A DNA stretch of 64,000 nucleotides from Kiritimatiellia bacterium. GTDB lineage: Bacteria; Verrucomicrobiota; Kiritimatiellia; RFP12; UBA1067. Positions within the stretch are counted from its first letter, which is position 1, and the number at the start of each line of letters is the position of its first letter. Shown here in pieces: positions 52,435 through 61,324 of the stretch. The stretch spans positions 38,399 to 102,398 of the forward strand of contig JAFRDO010000043.1 of assembly GCA_017403825.1 (NCBI GenBank). Reading direction: 5' to 3'. The translations under genes and the position numbers were made by a program. The notes below the pieces were generated by a model. It was not told the DNA's origin. It searched no databases and saw only the letters and a list, made by a program, of their open reading frames with translations.

Positions 52435-55400
52435 CTAGCCTTTCCCGCGCAGCAGTCCCATCAGCACCTCGCTGTTGACGGACGACGCCCCAGTATCGGA
52501 GAGCATGTCCTCCGCAAGTATCCGCTTCTCGTTGTGAAGCGCCAGCACCTTTTCCTCCACCGTATCCTTCGCAATCAGGCGGTAGATGGTGACCGGACGC
52601 GTCTGCCCGATGCGGTGCGCCCGGTCCGCCGCCTGGTTCTCGACCGCCGGATTCCACCACGGGTCAAGGATGATTACGTAGTCCGCCGCCGTGAGATTGA
52701 GTCCCGTCCCGCCCGCCTTGAGCGAGATGAGGAAGAAGTCGCCTTCACCGTTCTGGAATGCGTCAACGCGCCTGCCGCGCTCCTTGAGCGGAGTCGATCC
52801 GTCGAGGTATTGCAGCGACCAGCCCTTCCCCTCCACCATCTTCTTCACGATCTCAAGATAGTCGGTGAACTGGCTGAACACGAGCGCCCGGTGTCCGCCG
52901 TCGCGCAACTCCTCCATCAGCTCGGCCAGCGCGTCGAGCTTTGCAGAGGCGAGTCTGCTGCCGCCCGCCACTAGCGACGGGTTGCAGCAGTACCGGCGCA
53001 GGCGCGTGAGCCCGGTCAGGAGCATGGCGAGCTTGCGCTTCTTCTCGGCGCTGGCCACGTCCTCGAGCGCCTTGAGGCGGCATGCCTCGTATCCGGAACG
53101 CTCCTTCTCGCCCAGCTCCACGAAGCGCGTCACCTCCGTCTTCGGCGGCAAGTCGTCTAGGACGTCTCCTTTCAGGCGACGGAGGATCAGCGGTTTCACA
53201 AGCCGCTTGATGGCATCACGACCCATCGTCTCGAAATCATCGGCCGTGCCGAGCAGACCAGTGTTGAGGAAGTCGAAGATGCTCCACAGCTCCAGCAGTC
53301 GGTTCTCCACCGGCGTGCCGGTGGCCGCCACGCGAAATCTCGCCTTGAAGCTCTTGACCGCTTTCGTGCGCTTGGCCTCCTCGTTCTTGATCGCCTGCGC
53401 CTCGTCGAGGACAAGTCCGTTCCACTGCTTGCCCGCGAACTCCTTTTCATGGAAGAGCAGATACCCGTAGCTCGCCAGCACGACCGAGCGCGGTCCGGCC
53501 TTCGCGACGCCCTTCGCGTCCTCGATCGCCATGATCGGCTCAAGGGTTGGCGCAAACCGGCGTATCTCGTTCCGCCAGTTCCCGCAGACCGATGCGGGCG
53601 CGACGACGAGCGAAGGGCCGTCCTTCGCTCGTTCGAGGAGCAACGTGATGATCTGGACCGTTTTCCCCAGCCCCATGTCGTCGGCCAGGCACGCGCCGAA
53701 TCCGCACGATGCCAGCCGCGAGAGCCACCTGTAGCCCTCCAGCTGGTACGGACGCAGCTGCGCCTGAAGGGTCTTGGGCGGCTCGGGCTCCGTTTCCAGA
53801 GCCCTGCGCACCGCATCTGCCGCCTTGGCCATCGCCGCCGGCAACGCCACGCCGTCGCCCCCGAACACCGCCTGCAGCATCGGAATCGCGCCGCGCGGAA
53901 TCTCGTATGCGCCGTCGTTCTCGCGCCCGGCCGACACCAAGGCGGCAAACTGCCGCTGCATCTCCTTTGTCAGAGCCACGTAGTCGCCGTCGGCAATCTT
54001 GACATAGCCCGAACCGTCAGAACCTGTCCGCATCGCCTCCAGGAACCGCAGCACGTCCATCCCGCGTCCGTCTTCAAGCATGACCTTGCCGCGAATGCCA
54101 AACCAGTTGTTCTTGCGGCCGGTGGACTCCAGCTTGAATTTCGGTCGCGAAACCTTGAGCGTCCGCCCCTTCCGCCACTCGATTTCGATGGCGGGCGACA
54201 GTTTCTTCAGACTCTCCACCACGGCAACCGCCTCGGCAAGGCTATCGACCATCCACGAACACCGCCGGTCAAACCACGCTCCGCTATCCGCCATCGCCTT
54301 TTCGACGGGACGGAGCGCCGCTTTCTCCGCCTCGAGATCCCGCACAAGGCGGTACGCGCCGTCCTCGCCGGATATCACGCAGCTCTTCGCGCCAAATCCC
54401 GGTTCAAACGCCAAATTCCCGTTCTTGGCAGACGGACGCGTGAATGCGTGAATCGCGAGACACCCATCCTCAAATTCCAGCCGAAGGAAGCAGGTCGAAT
54501 CGGCCTTGACTTCAGGAATCTCATCTTCCCCCTTCTCGTCGGCAACAACAGGAGATGCAACTCTTGAAAGACGATCGAACACCCACATCTTCTGCTCGAC
54601 ACCTTCGCGGGGTATCCGCATGACGCCATTAGTCCCGTACAATCCGAGCAGCTTTGCCGTCTCGCCAACAACGGGATCCACAACCGTGAACGCCAGCTCA
54701 TCCGCACAATCCGTTTCGCGCAACACATACCCACACCTTTTGTACCCATCGCCGATTGCTTGCCATTCCGGCATCTCGATGGTCACGCTCCCGTCGTTGG
54801 CTACTGAATATTTCATGTCGCACGGGCGTTCCTTGATCCGCACACTGCGACGTGTTTCCGGCTGCTCAAGCCGTGGATCGCGCCGTGAGGCGAACACGAT
54901 TTCCACATTGTCCATGTCGCACAGCAACGCAAGTGCGTCCGACACCCCGCTTTTGGAGTCATAATACCATTCGCCCGTCAAATCTCGAGACAGCAGCATT
55001 GCCGCAAGACGCGTATCGCAGTCTTTCAGATGACTCCTGTATTCATCGGAAAGGAGATCTTCACATCCCACATATTCGCGCGTCCGTTCGCCGTCGAACC
55101 GCTTTTCCCATCGACAGGCGGCAATCCGCCGTACAGCAAGCAATCCATCATTCTCAGATTTCAAACACTTCAGTTCCCATGTGATTTTATGGGATGTAGC
55201 CGCCTCTGCCTTGTCAACCTCTTCATCATCATCGCACAAGTCACTTGTTTGGCGCGCAAGATCCGCCACAAAATGCTCCCACAGTGGCTGAACTCTTTGA
55301 TACGGCAGTATCCAAGTCCCGCGCTGTTCCATCGCCTGCAAGATCGCCCCACCGGTTTCTTCCGCCCCAAGTTCAGGAACGAGCGCAAAGATAACGCCGC

Positions 55401-56637
55401 AGGCGTTCACATATCCGCTCTCGAGAATCCGACGTGCGCTATCCGCCATCTGCCGTCCGTTTTGCCGGACGAATGGAACTTTCCACTCATCCCACCCCTT
55501 GTTTATCGTCAATGCCGTGAACATGACGGTCTTCAGTCTGCAAAAGGTTGGAGGCAAGGGGACGAGATTTCGCGACCAATATCCGGAAAGAGAAACACGT
55601 TTCAGCTGATGTCCCGCCGAAACTGCCGCGCTAAGATATTTGTTCGACACCCTTGGGGATTGAGCGTCACATTCCAGGACTTTTTGCGCGATCCGCCTTT
55701 TCTCCGGCACGGCCACCCTGCAAACCAGGTAAAGCAAAAAGCGCGGCAACGTGCCTTTCAGCCCGTCTCTCTTCCGGATGGGATCCATCAACTTATAGGC
55801 CAAGGGGAAATTCCCGTCCAATACGGCCTTGCAGCCTCGACAAAATGGATCGACCACCGCAAAAGCGCGATCCAGTCCTTCGCGCCATCCTGTCCACACG
55901 CACAACGTGGCGTATGCCTGCACAACATCGGCGTTCCCTCGCAACGGCGAAAGAGGTCCCTCGTCCAAGGCTTCCCCAATCGCTCTCAGCACATTTCTTA
56001 CATCCCGCCCGTGCCAGAACGCGCACTCCAGCCAGCTGCGAATTAACGCGGCACTGTCTGCCTCATCCATGGATGCCGTCATTTCGGCGAAGTCCGGATC
56101 GTCAGCCACCAACTCGACGTAAGCCTGAATCGCGGCCAAGCCAGGCAGATCTGAAAAGCGTTCTGCGCGATGGCTGCCGCCTATCGCCAGAAAACGCCAG
56201 CAGGACATCAGTTGCTCGGCAAAGCTCGCATCGGTCGCTGCGCGGTCTCGCGCTTCCTTGCGAAACTCCTTGGTCATGTCCTGTGCGGCCAGAATGTATT
56301 GTACATGGCTTATTTCACTGGTTTTCGCAAAGGCGGCACGGGACGGCCACCAGCCGCTCCTATCCGCCTCCTGCGCAATCGCGGCAAGGGTCTCGCGTGC
56401 CGTTCGGACGCTCGGGCGGCCTTCCTTGAGCAGACCTTTCCTCTCCAGTGACTCTACGGCCGCAAGCACCTTCGTGTGCTCTACCTCTGATTCCGCGCCA
56501 AGCAGATCGGCAAAGCCAACATATCGCGCTTGATTGTCTAGCACCGTTTCCCTGCGGATATTAACCGGCACCAGCGCCGCGACAAAAAACACTTGCCGCT
56601 CCATGACGCTCCGTTTTTTGTATTCACTTGTCGTCAT
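52435..56637 (-). CDS. Very large SNF2-family DEAD/DEAH helicase
   Basis: 1400 residues. The C-terminal 450 residues are a complete SNF2 motor: LRPYQLEGYRWLSRL, ACLADDMGLGKTVQIITLL (Walker A), VVAPASVCGNWRNEI, WNGLVLDEAQAIKN (DEAQ box), ATGTPVENRLLELWSIFDFL, LVFSQFTDYLEIV, LDGSTPLKERGRRVDAFQ and LKAGGTGLNLTAADYVI. The N-terminal 900 residues are mostly unrecognised, with a helical first 400 and a beta-rich middle; a SNF2-N-terminal type region precedes the motor. It probably remodels protein-DNA complexes. The ATG at 56604 (GGAG four bases upstream) is an alternative start. Confidence 0.88.
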   Translation of the reverse strand: MTTSEYKKRSVMERQVFFVAALVPVNIRRETVLDNQARYVGFADLLGAESEVEHTKVLAAVESLERKGLLKEGRPSVRTARETLAAIAQEADRSGWWPSRAAFAKTSEISHVQYILAAQDMTKEFRKEARDRAATDASFAEQLMSCWRFLAIGGSHRAERFSDLPGLAAIQAYVELVADDPDFAEMTASMDEADSAALIRSWLECAFWHGRDVRNVLRAIGEALDEGPLSPLRGNADVVQAYATLCVWTGWREGLDRAFAVVDPFCRGCKAVLDGNFPLAYKLMDPIRKRDGLKGTLPRFLLYLVCRVAVPEKRRIAQKVLECDAQSPRVSNKYLSAAVSAGHQLKRVSLSGYWSRNLVPLPPTFCRLKTVMFTALTINKGWDEWKVPFVRQNGRQMADSARRILESGYVNACGVIFALVPELGAEETGGAILQAMEQRGTWILPYQRVQPLWEHFVADLARQTSDLCDDDEEVDKAEAATSHKITWELKCLKSENDGLLAVRRIAACRWEKRFDGERTREYVGCEDLLSDEYRSHLKDCDTRLAAMLLSRDLTGEWYYDSKSGVSDALALLCDMDNVEIVFASRRDPRLEQPETRRSVRIKERPCDMKYSVANDGSVTIEMPEWQAIGDGYKRCGYVLRETDCADELAFTVVDPVVGETAKLLGLYGTNGVMRIPREGVEQKMWVFDRLSRVASPVVADEKGEDEIPEVKADSTCFLRLEFEDGCLAIHAFTRPSAKNGNLAFEPGFGAKSCVISGEDGAYRLVRDLEAEKAALRPVEKAMADSGAWFDRRCSWMVDSLAEAVAVVESLKKLSPAIEIEWRKGRTLKVSRPKFKLESTGRKNNWFGIRGKVMLEDGRGMDVLRFLEAMRTGSDGSGYVKIADGDYVALTKEMQRQFAALVSAGRENDGAYEIPRGAIPMLQAVFGGDGVALPAAMAKAADAVRRALETEPEPPKTLQAQLRPYQLEGYRWLSRLASCGFGACLADDMGLGKTVQIITLLLERAKDGPSLVVAPASVCGNWRNEIRRFAPTLEPIMAIEDAKGVAKAGPRSVVLASYGYLLFHEKEFAGKQWNGLVLDEAQAIKNEEAKRTKAVKSFKARFRVAATGTPVENRLLELWSIFDFLNTGLLGTADDFETMGRDAIKRLVKPLILRRLKGDVLDDLPPKTEVTRFVELGEKERSGYEACRLKALEDVASAEKKRKLAMLLTGLTRLRRYCCNPSLVAGGSRLASAKLDALAELMEELRDGGHRALVFSQFTDYLEIVKKMVEGKGWSLQYLDGSTPLKERGRRVDAFQNGEGDFFLISLKAGGTGLNLTAADYVIILDPWWNPAVENQAADRAHRIGQTRPVTIYRLIAKDTVEEKVLALHNEKRILAEDMLSDTGASSVNSEVLMGLLRGKG

Positions 56638-56676
56638 CTATTACGATCTTTTGTTCATGCTGCCGCGACACCAGTG

Positions 56677-57480
56677 TCAAATGACTTTCCCTTGATGTCG
56701 AAGCCAGAATTCCTTCACGACCTGGGCCATTTCGGGTTCGATGAGGGAGAGCGCCTTGTCGGCAAATTGTTTAGGCACACCCCAATAGGCCTCCGCCACC
56801 GATCCGGCGATGGCAGCAATTGTATCGGAATCGCCGCCGATTGAGACGGCATTGCGAACGGCATCCTCAAAGGAAGTCGATTCGAAGAACGCCTCCAACG
56901 CCTGCGGCACCGACCCTTGGCACGACTCGTCCATCCGATAGGCCGGACGAATCTCGTCCAGCGTGAAATTGATCGGATAGTAGTTCTCCAAGACATGCGC
57001 CCGGATTTCCGGCTGCTTCCATCCCTGACGGGCGAGCCATATGGCGACGGCAGTCGCCTCGGCGCCCTTGACGCCCTCGGGATGGTTGTGCGTGATGTCC
57101 GTCACCTGAAGCGAGAGCGACTTCACTTCATCAAGCGACTCTCCAATCCAGCCGCATGCGCTCACGCGCATCGCAGAACCGTTCCCCCACGAGTTGTACG
57201 GTTGCGGGTCGTCGCAGAAGAGCCAGTCCGCGAAACGTCCGCCGTAGCCACCGCATGGGATTGCCCGGGCGAACGTCCTCATGGACTCCGTGGCGGTCCT
57301 CCGCAAGTCCCCGCCCTCGGCCTTCCATTTCATTAGCGCCGCAGCCACGGCGACGGTCATGAGCGAATCGTCGGTCCATTCGCAGTCATCGTGGAAGAAC
57401 TCGAAGTCCTTCGTCTTGATGTTGTTGAAGTCGAACTCAAACCGCGATCCGACGATGTCCCCTATGATTGAACCGATCAT
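56677..57480 (-). CDS. ADP-ribosylglycohydrolase family protein
   Basis: 267 residues. ARH/DraG signature residues: IGSIIGDIVGSRFEF at the N-terminus, EWTDDSLMTVAVAAAL (metal-binding Thr-Asp-Asp), NSWGNGSAMRVS and the C-terminal SIGGDSDTIAAIAGSVAEAYWG. It removes ADP-ribose from proteins, DNA or small molecules using two magnesium ions. The start ATG forms ATGA with the end of a 29-residue ORF and so is likely translated by coupling. Confidence 0.92.
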   Translation of the reverse strand: MIGSIIGDIVGSRFEFDFNNIKTKDFEFFHDDCEWTDDSLMTVAVAAALMKWKAEGGDLRRTATESMRTFARAIPCGGYGGRFADWLFCDDPQPYNSWGNGSAMRVSACGWIGESLDEVKSLSLQVTDITHNHPEGVKGAEATAVAIWLARQGWKQPEIRAHVLENYYPINFTLDEIRPAYRMDESCQGSVPQALEAFFESTSFEDAVRNAVSIGGDSDTIAAIAGSVAEAYWGVPKQFADKALSLIEPEMAQVVKEFWLRHQGKVI

Positions 57481-57566
57481 TTTCCGTTTTCTTTCTTTTC
57501 AGGTTTTGGCTTCGGCCGCCAGCATTTCAGCTTTTTCGGGGTCTTGCCGATGTATGCACTTTTCAT
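57477..57566 (-). CDS. 29-residue basic leader ORF before the ARH gene
   Basis: ATG 57564-57566 with GGAGGCAGAAA upstream and a stop overlapping the next ATG as ATGA. The peptide is basic (MKSAYIGKTPKKLKCWRPKP, then lysine and glutamate), not recognised. The ribosome site begins right after the -10 box, so the mRNA leader is very short. Probably a coupling peptide for the ARH gene or a real microprotein. Confidence 0.5.
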   Translation of the reverse strand: MKSAYIGKTPKKLKCWRPKPKPEKKENGK

Positions 57567-57577
57567 TTTCTGCCTCC

Positions 57578-57586
57578 ATTATACCA
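57578..57586 (-). promoter_or_regulatory. Extended -10 promoter TTTTTGGTATAATG
   Basis: TGGTATAAT directly followed by GGAGG. The same CTTTTTGGTATAATG string precedes the sigma-factor gene at 60362. Confidence 0.6.
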
Positions 57587-57619
57587 AAAAGCCGTCCGCC
57601 GCGCCCGCTCGGCATCTCC

Positions 57620-57886
57620 TTAAAAGTCATACATCTTGGCTTCCTTGGAATCGGGATCGACGAGCTTGAGCTGGACCCACATCTCCCTTTTCCCCGCGAC
57701 CTCTTTCATCTCCAACGACTTGCAGAACGCGAGCCATCCGAGACGGACGATCTTGCAGCGCAACTGCTCAAACCGCTCGTCATCGACCATCTTCGCGAAA
57801 TCCCTCCCGCGAACCAAGTCGTTCATTTTCGCAAGAACCTCCATCGCCTTGCCTTTGTTCCGTTCTCTTTCCTTCCTTGCATTCAT
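57620..57886 (-). CDS. Small basic protein, paralogue of the 62812 protein
   Basis: 88 residues from ATG 57886 (CGAAAGGAACTAAC upstream). It begins MNARKERERNKGKAMEVLAK and has FAKMVDDERFEQLRCKIVRLGW, SLEMKEVAGKREMWVQLKLV and DPDSKEAK. About half of positions match the 87-residue protein at 62812-63075 along the whole length. Helical N-half, beta C-half; no known family. It lies downstream of an ECF sigma and kinase pair, as the other copy lies downstream of a sigma relic. Confidence 0.75.
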   Translation of the reverse strand: MNARKERERNKGKAMEVLAKMNDLVRGRDFAKMVDDERFEQLRCKIVRLGWLAFCKSLEMKEVAGKREMWVQLKLVDPDSKEAKMYDF

Positions 57887-57961
57887 GTTAGTTCCTTTCG
57901 TTTTTACTTGTCGCCCCACACCCTAGGACGACAGAACACTAGAGGTTCTTACGCCAAATTC
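57884..57961 (-). promoter_or_regulatory. Conserved leader/promoter module, copy 1
   Basis: On the minus strand: GAATT, then GCGTAAGA, CTCTAGTG, CTGTCGT, a variable stretch of about 25 bases, then ACGAAAGGAACTAACATG. The same series occurs at 61179-61255. The T10 run before it may be the end of a terminator of the kinase gene. Confidence 0.65.
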
Positions 57962-57998
57962 AAAAAAAAAATTGGACAGAACGTATTGCCGGGCGTTT

Positions 57999-59459
57999 TC
58001 ACGCTGACCCGGACAATCTCTTTTGGGGACTAACCGAAAAGGATTCACCCTTGAAAAAGTCGGCAAGCACCTTCTTGTAACTCGCAGGCATGTTGCTCTC
58101 GTCGATGGCGTCAAGGGTCTCGTCTTCCACGCCAGAGAAAGTAGGCGGTCCGCCAAAACGGAATGATGTCGTCGCATCAATGTCTCGCAAGATGCGACGA
58201 CGCCCGGGAAAGAATCGCTGATAGTCTCCTGCCTTCAAGTTCGGGAAGTTCAAATACGCGCCCGGGCCAACAATGACGTAGGTCAGGTCATTATCCGGCG
58301 GGCACGTGGCGTTGACATTGTGAAGCGTCGCGAAGTTCCGCAAGACCACGACCGAGGAATCGGGGCCGCTGATGTCGGCTTCCAGAATCCCCTTCCCAGA
58401 TATCACCAGTATCGTGTTTCTGTCCAACGGCAACGGTTCTCTTATGACATACCGGAACTCGTCTTCCTTCGGGAACTCAAACCAAAAGACCTTTTGCCTA
58501 TCATCCGACAAGTCCTCACGCAATCGAAGGATTCGATGCGAATCGATCTCCTTCGGTTGCATTTCCGCGAGCGAACGTTCGATTTCGCGCTGCTCGACGA
58601 TCCGATCCTTTCGCAGCTGCCAGTAATGCTCTCGACGGCGCCGCTCGACATTATTGATGTCTTCGCGCAAATCGTCAAGACTCGGGTACCTGAAATCCGG
58701 CAGGCGAGAGATGCAACGATTGATAATCTTCGTCCAGGCAAGGTCGACGTCCTCACCGAACGAATCGCGGATGACCTGCCCAAGCGCAAAGATGTCCTTT
58801 TGGATCGTGATGTCCCTATCACCTGCATCGTATCCAGGCGTATACGTGCGATGGAACTTTTGCGTAACGTCCGCACAACCGCCATTCGTTTCTAGGCGAC
58901 ACGGCAATCCTTCCGTAATCGGATGCGCCGAACCGAAATCGATCAGAATCGGACGATGGTCGGATGGCCTTTCCATGATATTGTCGGGCTTGATGTCGCA
59001 ATGGACGAAACCAGCCTCGTGAACGGCGGCGATACTATTGATCAACAGAATGAAGAACGCCTTACGCCTCTCTTCGGTATCTGGCAACCCAGCACCACTT
59101 TCAGACCACTCAAGATGATTAAGGTTCTCCATCACGAAAAAGGGACGACCCTCAACTTCGCCCTCGTCAAGAACGCGCGGGACGAGATCCGCCCCATTTT
59201 CTCCACACATACGCATGACCCAGGCCTCACGACGAATGCGATACGCCCCCGGCGTCTTTCTTTTGACGTCAGTTGACATCTTCAGGACCATCAGGCAATT
59301 ATCGCTCTGGCGCCGGACCACGTAGGTGCATGCAAATCCTCCGCTCTCCTTGCTTCCCACAACCTTGTAGGAACCGGCCCGTCCACTGACCACGACGTCC
59401 GGACGGAGCCGAAACTCCGTCCGTCCATTGACGCAAACCCTTTTCCCACAGGACTTCAT
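57999..59459 (-). CDS. Ser/Thr protein kinase with C-terminal beta-rich domain
   Basis: 486 residues. Kinase core: glycine-loop-like GSKESGGFACTYVV, VAIK-type lysine in CLMVLKMS, catalytic loop FVHCDIKPDNIM (HRD appears as HCD, Asp retained), metal loop LIDFGSAH, and TYTPGYDAGD near the P+1 site. It is an active-type kinase. Residues 300-486 are beta-rich (LVISGKGILEADISG, LTYVIVGPGAYLNF), perhaps a sensor or beta-helix; no membrane span, so it is soluble. It sits 5 bp after an ECF sigma factor; such pairs are known from planctomycetes, where the kinase may control the sigma. Confidence 0.85.
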   Translation of the reverse strand: MKSCGKRVCVNGRTEFRLRPDVVVSGRAGSYKVVGSKESGGFACTYVVRRQSDNCLMVLKMSTDVKRKTPGAYRIRREAWVMRMCGENGADLVPRVLDEGEVEGRPFFVMENLNHLEWSESGAGLPDTEERRKAFFILLINSIAAVHEAGFVHCDIKPDNIMERPSDHRPILIDFGSAHPITEGLPCRLETNGGCADVTQKFHRTYTPGYDAGDRDITIQKDIFALGQVIRDSFGEDVDLAWTKIINRCISRLPDFRYPSLDDLREDINNVERRRREHYWQLRKDRIVEQREIERSLAEMQPKEIDSHRILRLREDLSDDRQKVFWFEFPKEDEFRYVIREPLPLDRNTILVISGKGILEADISGPDSSVVVLRNFATLHNVNATCPPDNDLTYVIVGPGAYLNFPNLKAGDYQRFFPGRRRILRDIDATTSFRFGGPPTFSGVEDETLDAIDESNMPASYKKVLADFFKGESFSVSPQKRLSGSA

Positions 59460-59464
59460 GATTC

Positions 59465-60325
59465 TCAGAAATTTTCGCCCTTGAACAGCTTCTCCGCGAG
59501 CGCAATCATGAACTTCTCCATGTGCCTGCCCGGCTTCATGGACGACACAACCTCGTACAACCGCCTCGTCTCCTTGACAAGGTCTAGATCCTCGCCAAGC
59601 ATACCATAAATGGCTTTAGTGATTCGGATCGCCTTCTCCTTGCCATCGAACTTTATCTTGTACACATAGTTTTCCGTAATGCCCCATTTGGCCGCAAGGT
59701 CAGATGCCTTGGCTTCTTCCAAGAGGCTTCGGTTTATCACATCCCGCGAACAGTCACTCAACGTCTCATCCAGCAGGATTCCCATGACAACCGACTGCCA
59801 AATGTTGAGAACGGCGGCCAGGCGTTCACCCTCTGCCGCAGTGCAATCCAAGGCTTTCGGGTCAACTTCCAGTTTCTCCAACACTTCCTGCCATGTTCTA
59901 CCATCAGTCGGACCAACCTTTTCACCCAGTGAAAAGAATTTCGCCTTCCCGCCTTGCGTCTCCTTGCGCCACAACGTTCTCATGGCATTCTTGAGACATG
60001 CTATCAAATACGGACGGAATCTGCCGCGATCTTTCGCATTTTTATCCATTCTAGCTAGTACTGATAGGATATTCGCGCGAGGTCCCGAGTCTCCATCCTT
60101 GGATGTTTGCTGAAATACAAAACGCTTATAGAAATTCGTGAAAACAATCTGCACAATATCCCACTCGTTCTTCTCGGTCGGTCCATTTTCACAATACCCA
60201 AGGTATTCCAACATCGCCGGGCAGTAAAGATCGTAGAATTCCTTGAATGCTTCCTGGTCACCGGCATTGACGCGTCCAAGCAGCGTGTTGCGAGTCTGAA
60301 TATTCAAGAGTTTTGTTTTGCCCAT
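59465..60325 (-). CDS. ECF-type sigma factor with long C-terminal region
   Basis: 286 residues. Region 2: LLGRVNAGDQEAFKEFYDLYCPAMLEYLGY, WDIVQIVFTNFYKRFVF, then FRPYLIACLKNAMRTLWRK (region 2.3-2.4). Region 4 helix-turn-helix: EEAKASDLAAKWGITENYVYKIKFDGKEK. A tail of about 60 residues follows, with PGRHMEKFMIALAEKLF. The HTH loop is less canonical than in classic ECF sigma factors. Start ATG 60325 has AAAGGGG. Coupled to the downstream kinase. Probably directs transcription of a small regulon. Confidence 0.78.
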   Translation of the reverse strand: MGKTKLLNIQTRNTLLGRVNAGDQEAFKEFYDLYCPAMLEYLGYCENGPTEKNEWDIVQIVFTNFYKRFVFQQTSKDGDSGPRANILSVLARMDKNAKDRGRFRPYLIACLKNAMRTLWRKETQGGKAKFFSLGEKVGPTDGRTWQEVLEKLEVDPKALDCTAAEGERLAAVLNIWQSVVMGILLDETLSDCSRDVINRSLLEEAKASDLAAKWGITENYVYKIKFDGKEKAIRITKAIYGMLGEDLDLVKETRRLYEVVSSMKPGRHMEKFMIALAEKLFKGENF

Positions 60326-60361
60326 TTTGCACCCCTTTGTTTAGATCTTCGGACGGCGTAC

Positions 60362-60370
60362 ATTATACCA
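60362..60370 (-). promoter_or_regulatory. Extended -10 promoter of the sigma-kinase operon
   Basis: CTTTTTGGTATAATG, identical to the box before the ARH gene, 37 bases before the sigma ATG. Confidence 0.6.
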
Positions 60371-60591
60371 AAAAGTCAAAGGTCGTTGAATCGGACACCC
60401 TGAGGGGACGAATCCGCGAAAGCAAAGTTTGCGTCAAAGACTTCAAAGATACAGGCCGGTCGGCGATTGCGGCATTGAACGCTGCTTGACTGTGAGTGGA
60501 TGAGTTGAACAATTGACGCCTGCCCCAGACAATGAGCGGACGCCGTCCGCAACCGCAATGCGCCGGCCGACTTGCAAATCAAGGCGCCGCG

Positions 60592-60846
60592 CTATGCGGC
60601 AAGCAACTTTGCGGAGGATCCGGCCGCCATCTCGGCCATGCGGCGCGCGCCTTCCGCCTTCATGCGGCGGAAGTTGTCCTCGCGGAGATGGCAGATGTCA
60701 AGCCTCGTATAGCGCGCATCTCCCATGAGCGCGTCGATCTCCGCTTCGCGGCGTAGGTATGACTTATATGCAGCTGCGCCGTACTCCTTCGTGTAGAGCG
60801 CCGCCGCCTTCATTACCTTCACTCCCTTTTTCATCCGTGCCTTCAT
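60592..60846 (-). CDS. Small basic helical protein
   Basis: 84 residues, GGAGGTAAGAA before ATG 60846. Mostly helix: MKARMKKGVKVMKAAALYTK, YKSYLRREAEIDALMGDARY and MKAEGARRMAEMAAG. Not recognised. The stop region GCCGCATAGCGCGGCGCC is repeated exactly at the end of the sigma relic near 63150. No membrane span. Confidence 0.6.
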   Translation of the reverse strand: MKARMKKGVKVMKAAALYTKEYGAAAYKSYLRREAEIDALMGDARYTRLDICHLREDNFRRMKAEGARRMAEMAAGSSAKLLAA

Positions 60847-60930
60847 TTCTTACCTCCGTTTCGTTTGTCATTTCATACATTGGTAACTTCAGGAGAAAGC
60901 GATCTTACAAACATTTTTACCAATCGCCGT

Positions 60931-60965
60931 AAAAATAACGGGCGGCGCCCGCAAGCGCCGCCCGT
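60931..60965 (-). terminator. Rho-independent terminator
   Basis: An 11-bp perfect stem ACGGGCGGCGC / GCGCCGCCCGT with a six-base loop, followed on the minus strand by TATTTTTA. It ends the 50-residue gene at 61029. Confidence 0.8.
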
Positions 60966-61028
60966 GTCAACCAAACACCAAACAAAGGAAACCCAACTAT
61001 CTATCTAAACTCTCGGCCGTCGCTGCTC

Positions 61029-61181
61029 TTACGCCGCTTTCGCGAGGGGCTGCGCCTTCTTCGCCCGCCGCTTTTCCCTGTGCGCGATCTCCGCCTCCGC
61101 GAGCTCGCCGATCGGCCCTCTGCCAACGAACGCCGCCAGCTTTTCGCCGTTCAATGTCCTCATCAACCTCTTGTCTGTCAT
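61029..61181 (-). CDS. 50-residue basic protein under the conserved leader
   Basis: Starts MTDKRLMRTLNGEKLAAF and ends KKAQPLAKAA. ATG 61181 is preceded by CGAAAGGAGCTAAC, the same leader as the 57620 gene. Lys/Arg/Ala-rich and helical; no known family. Its own terminator follows 64 bases after the stop. Confidence 0.65.
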   Translation of the reverse strand: MTDKRLMRTLNGEKLAAFVGRGPIGELAEAEIAHREKRRAKKAQPLAKAA

Positions 61182-61255
61182 GTTAGCTCCTTTCGTTTTG
61201 TTTATCACTTCACTCCATAAAACGACAGCGCACTAGAGACTCTTACGCACAATTC
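61179..61255 (-). promoter_or_regulatory. Conserved leader/promoter module, copy 2
   Basis: Aligns with 57884-57961 in the same order: GAATTG, GCGTAAGA, CTCTAGTG, CTGTCGT, spacer, ACGAAAGGAGCTAACATG. The spaced GTAAGA and CTGTCGT blocks could be ECF-type -35 and -10 elements. Confidence 0.65.
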
Positions 61256-61288
61256 AAAAAAAATCAGGCGGCGCCCGAAGGTGCCGCC
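61256..61288 (-). terminator. Rho-independent terminator of the FADKCDW gene
   Basis: Stem GGCGGCACC / GGCGCCGCC with one G-T pair and a four-base loop, followed by TGATTTTTTTT on the minus strand, 36 bases after the stop at 61325. Confidence 0.85.
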
Positions 61289-61324
61289 GTCTATGGATGC
61301 AGCCGGAACCGAGCCTTTTAATGC

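Noticed and set aside
60376..60582. 68-codon minus-strand frame upstream of the sigma promoter
   Set aside because: There is no ribosome site, the composition is unlike its neighbours, and the frame crosses the sigma promoter region; treated as non-coding.
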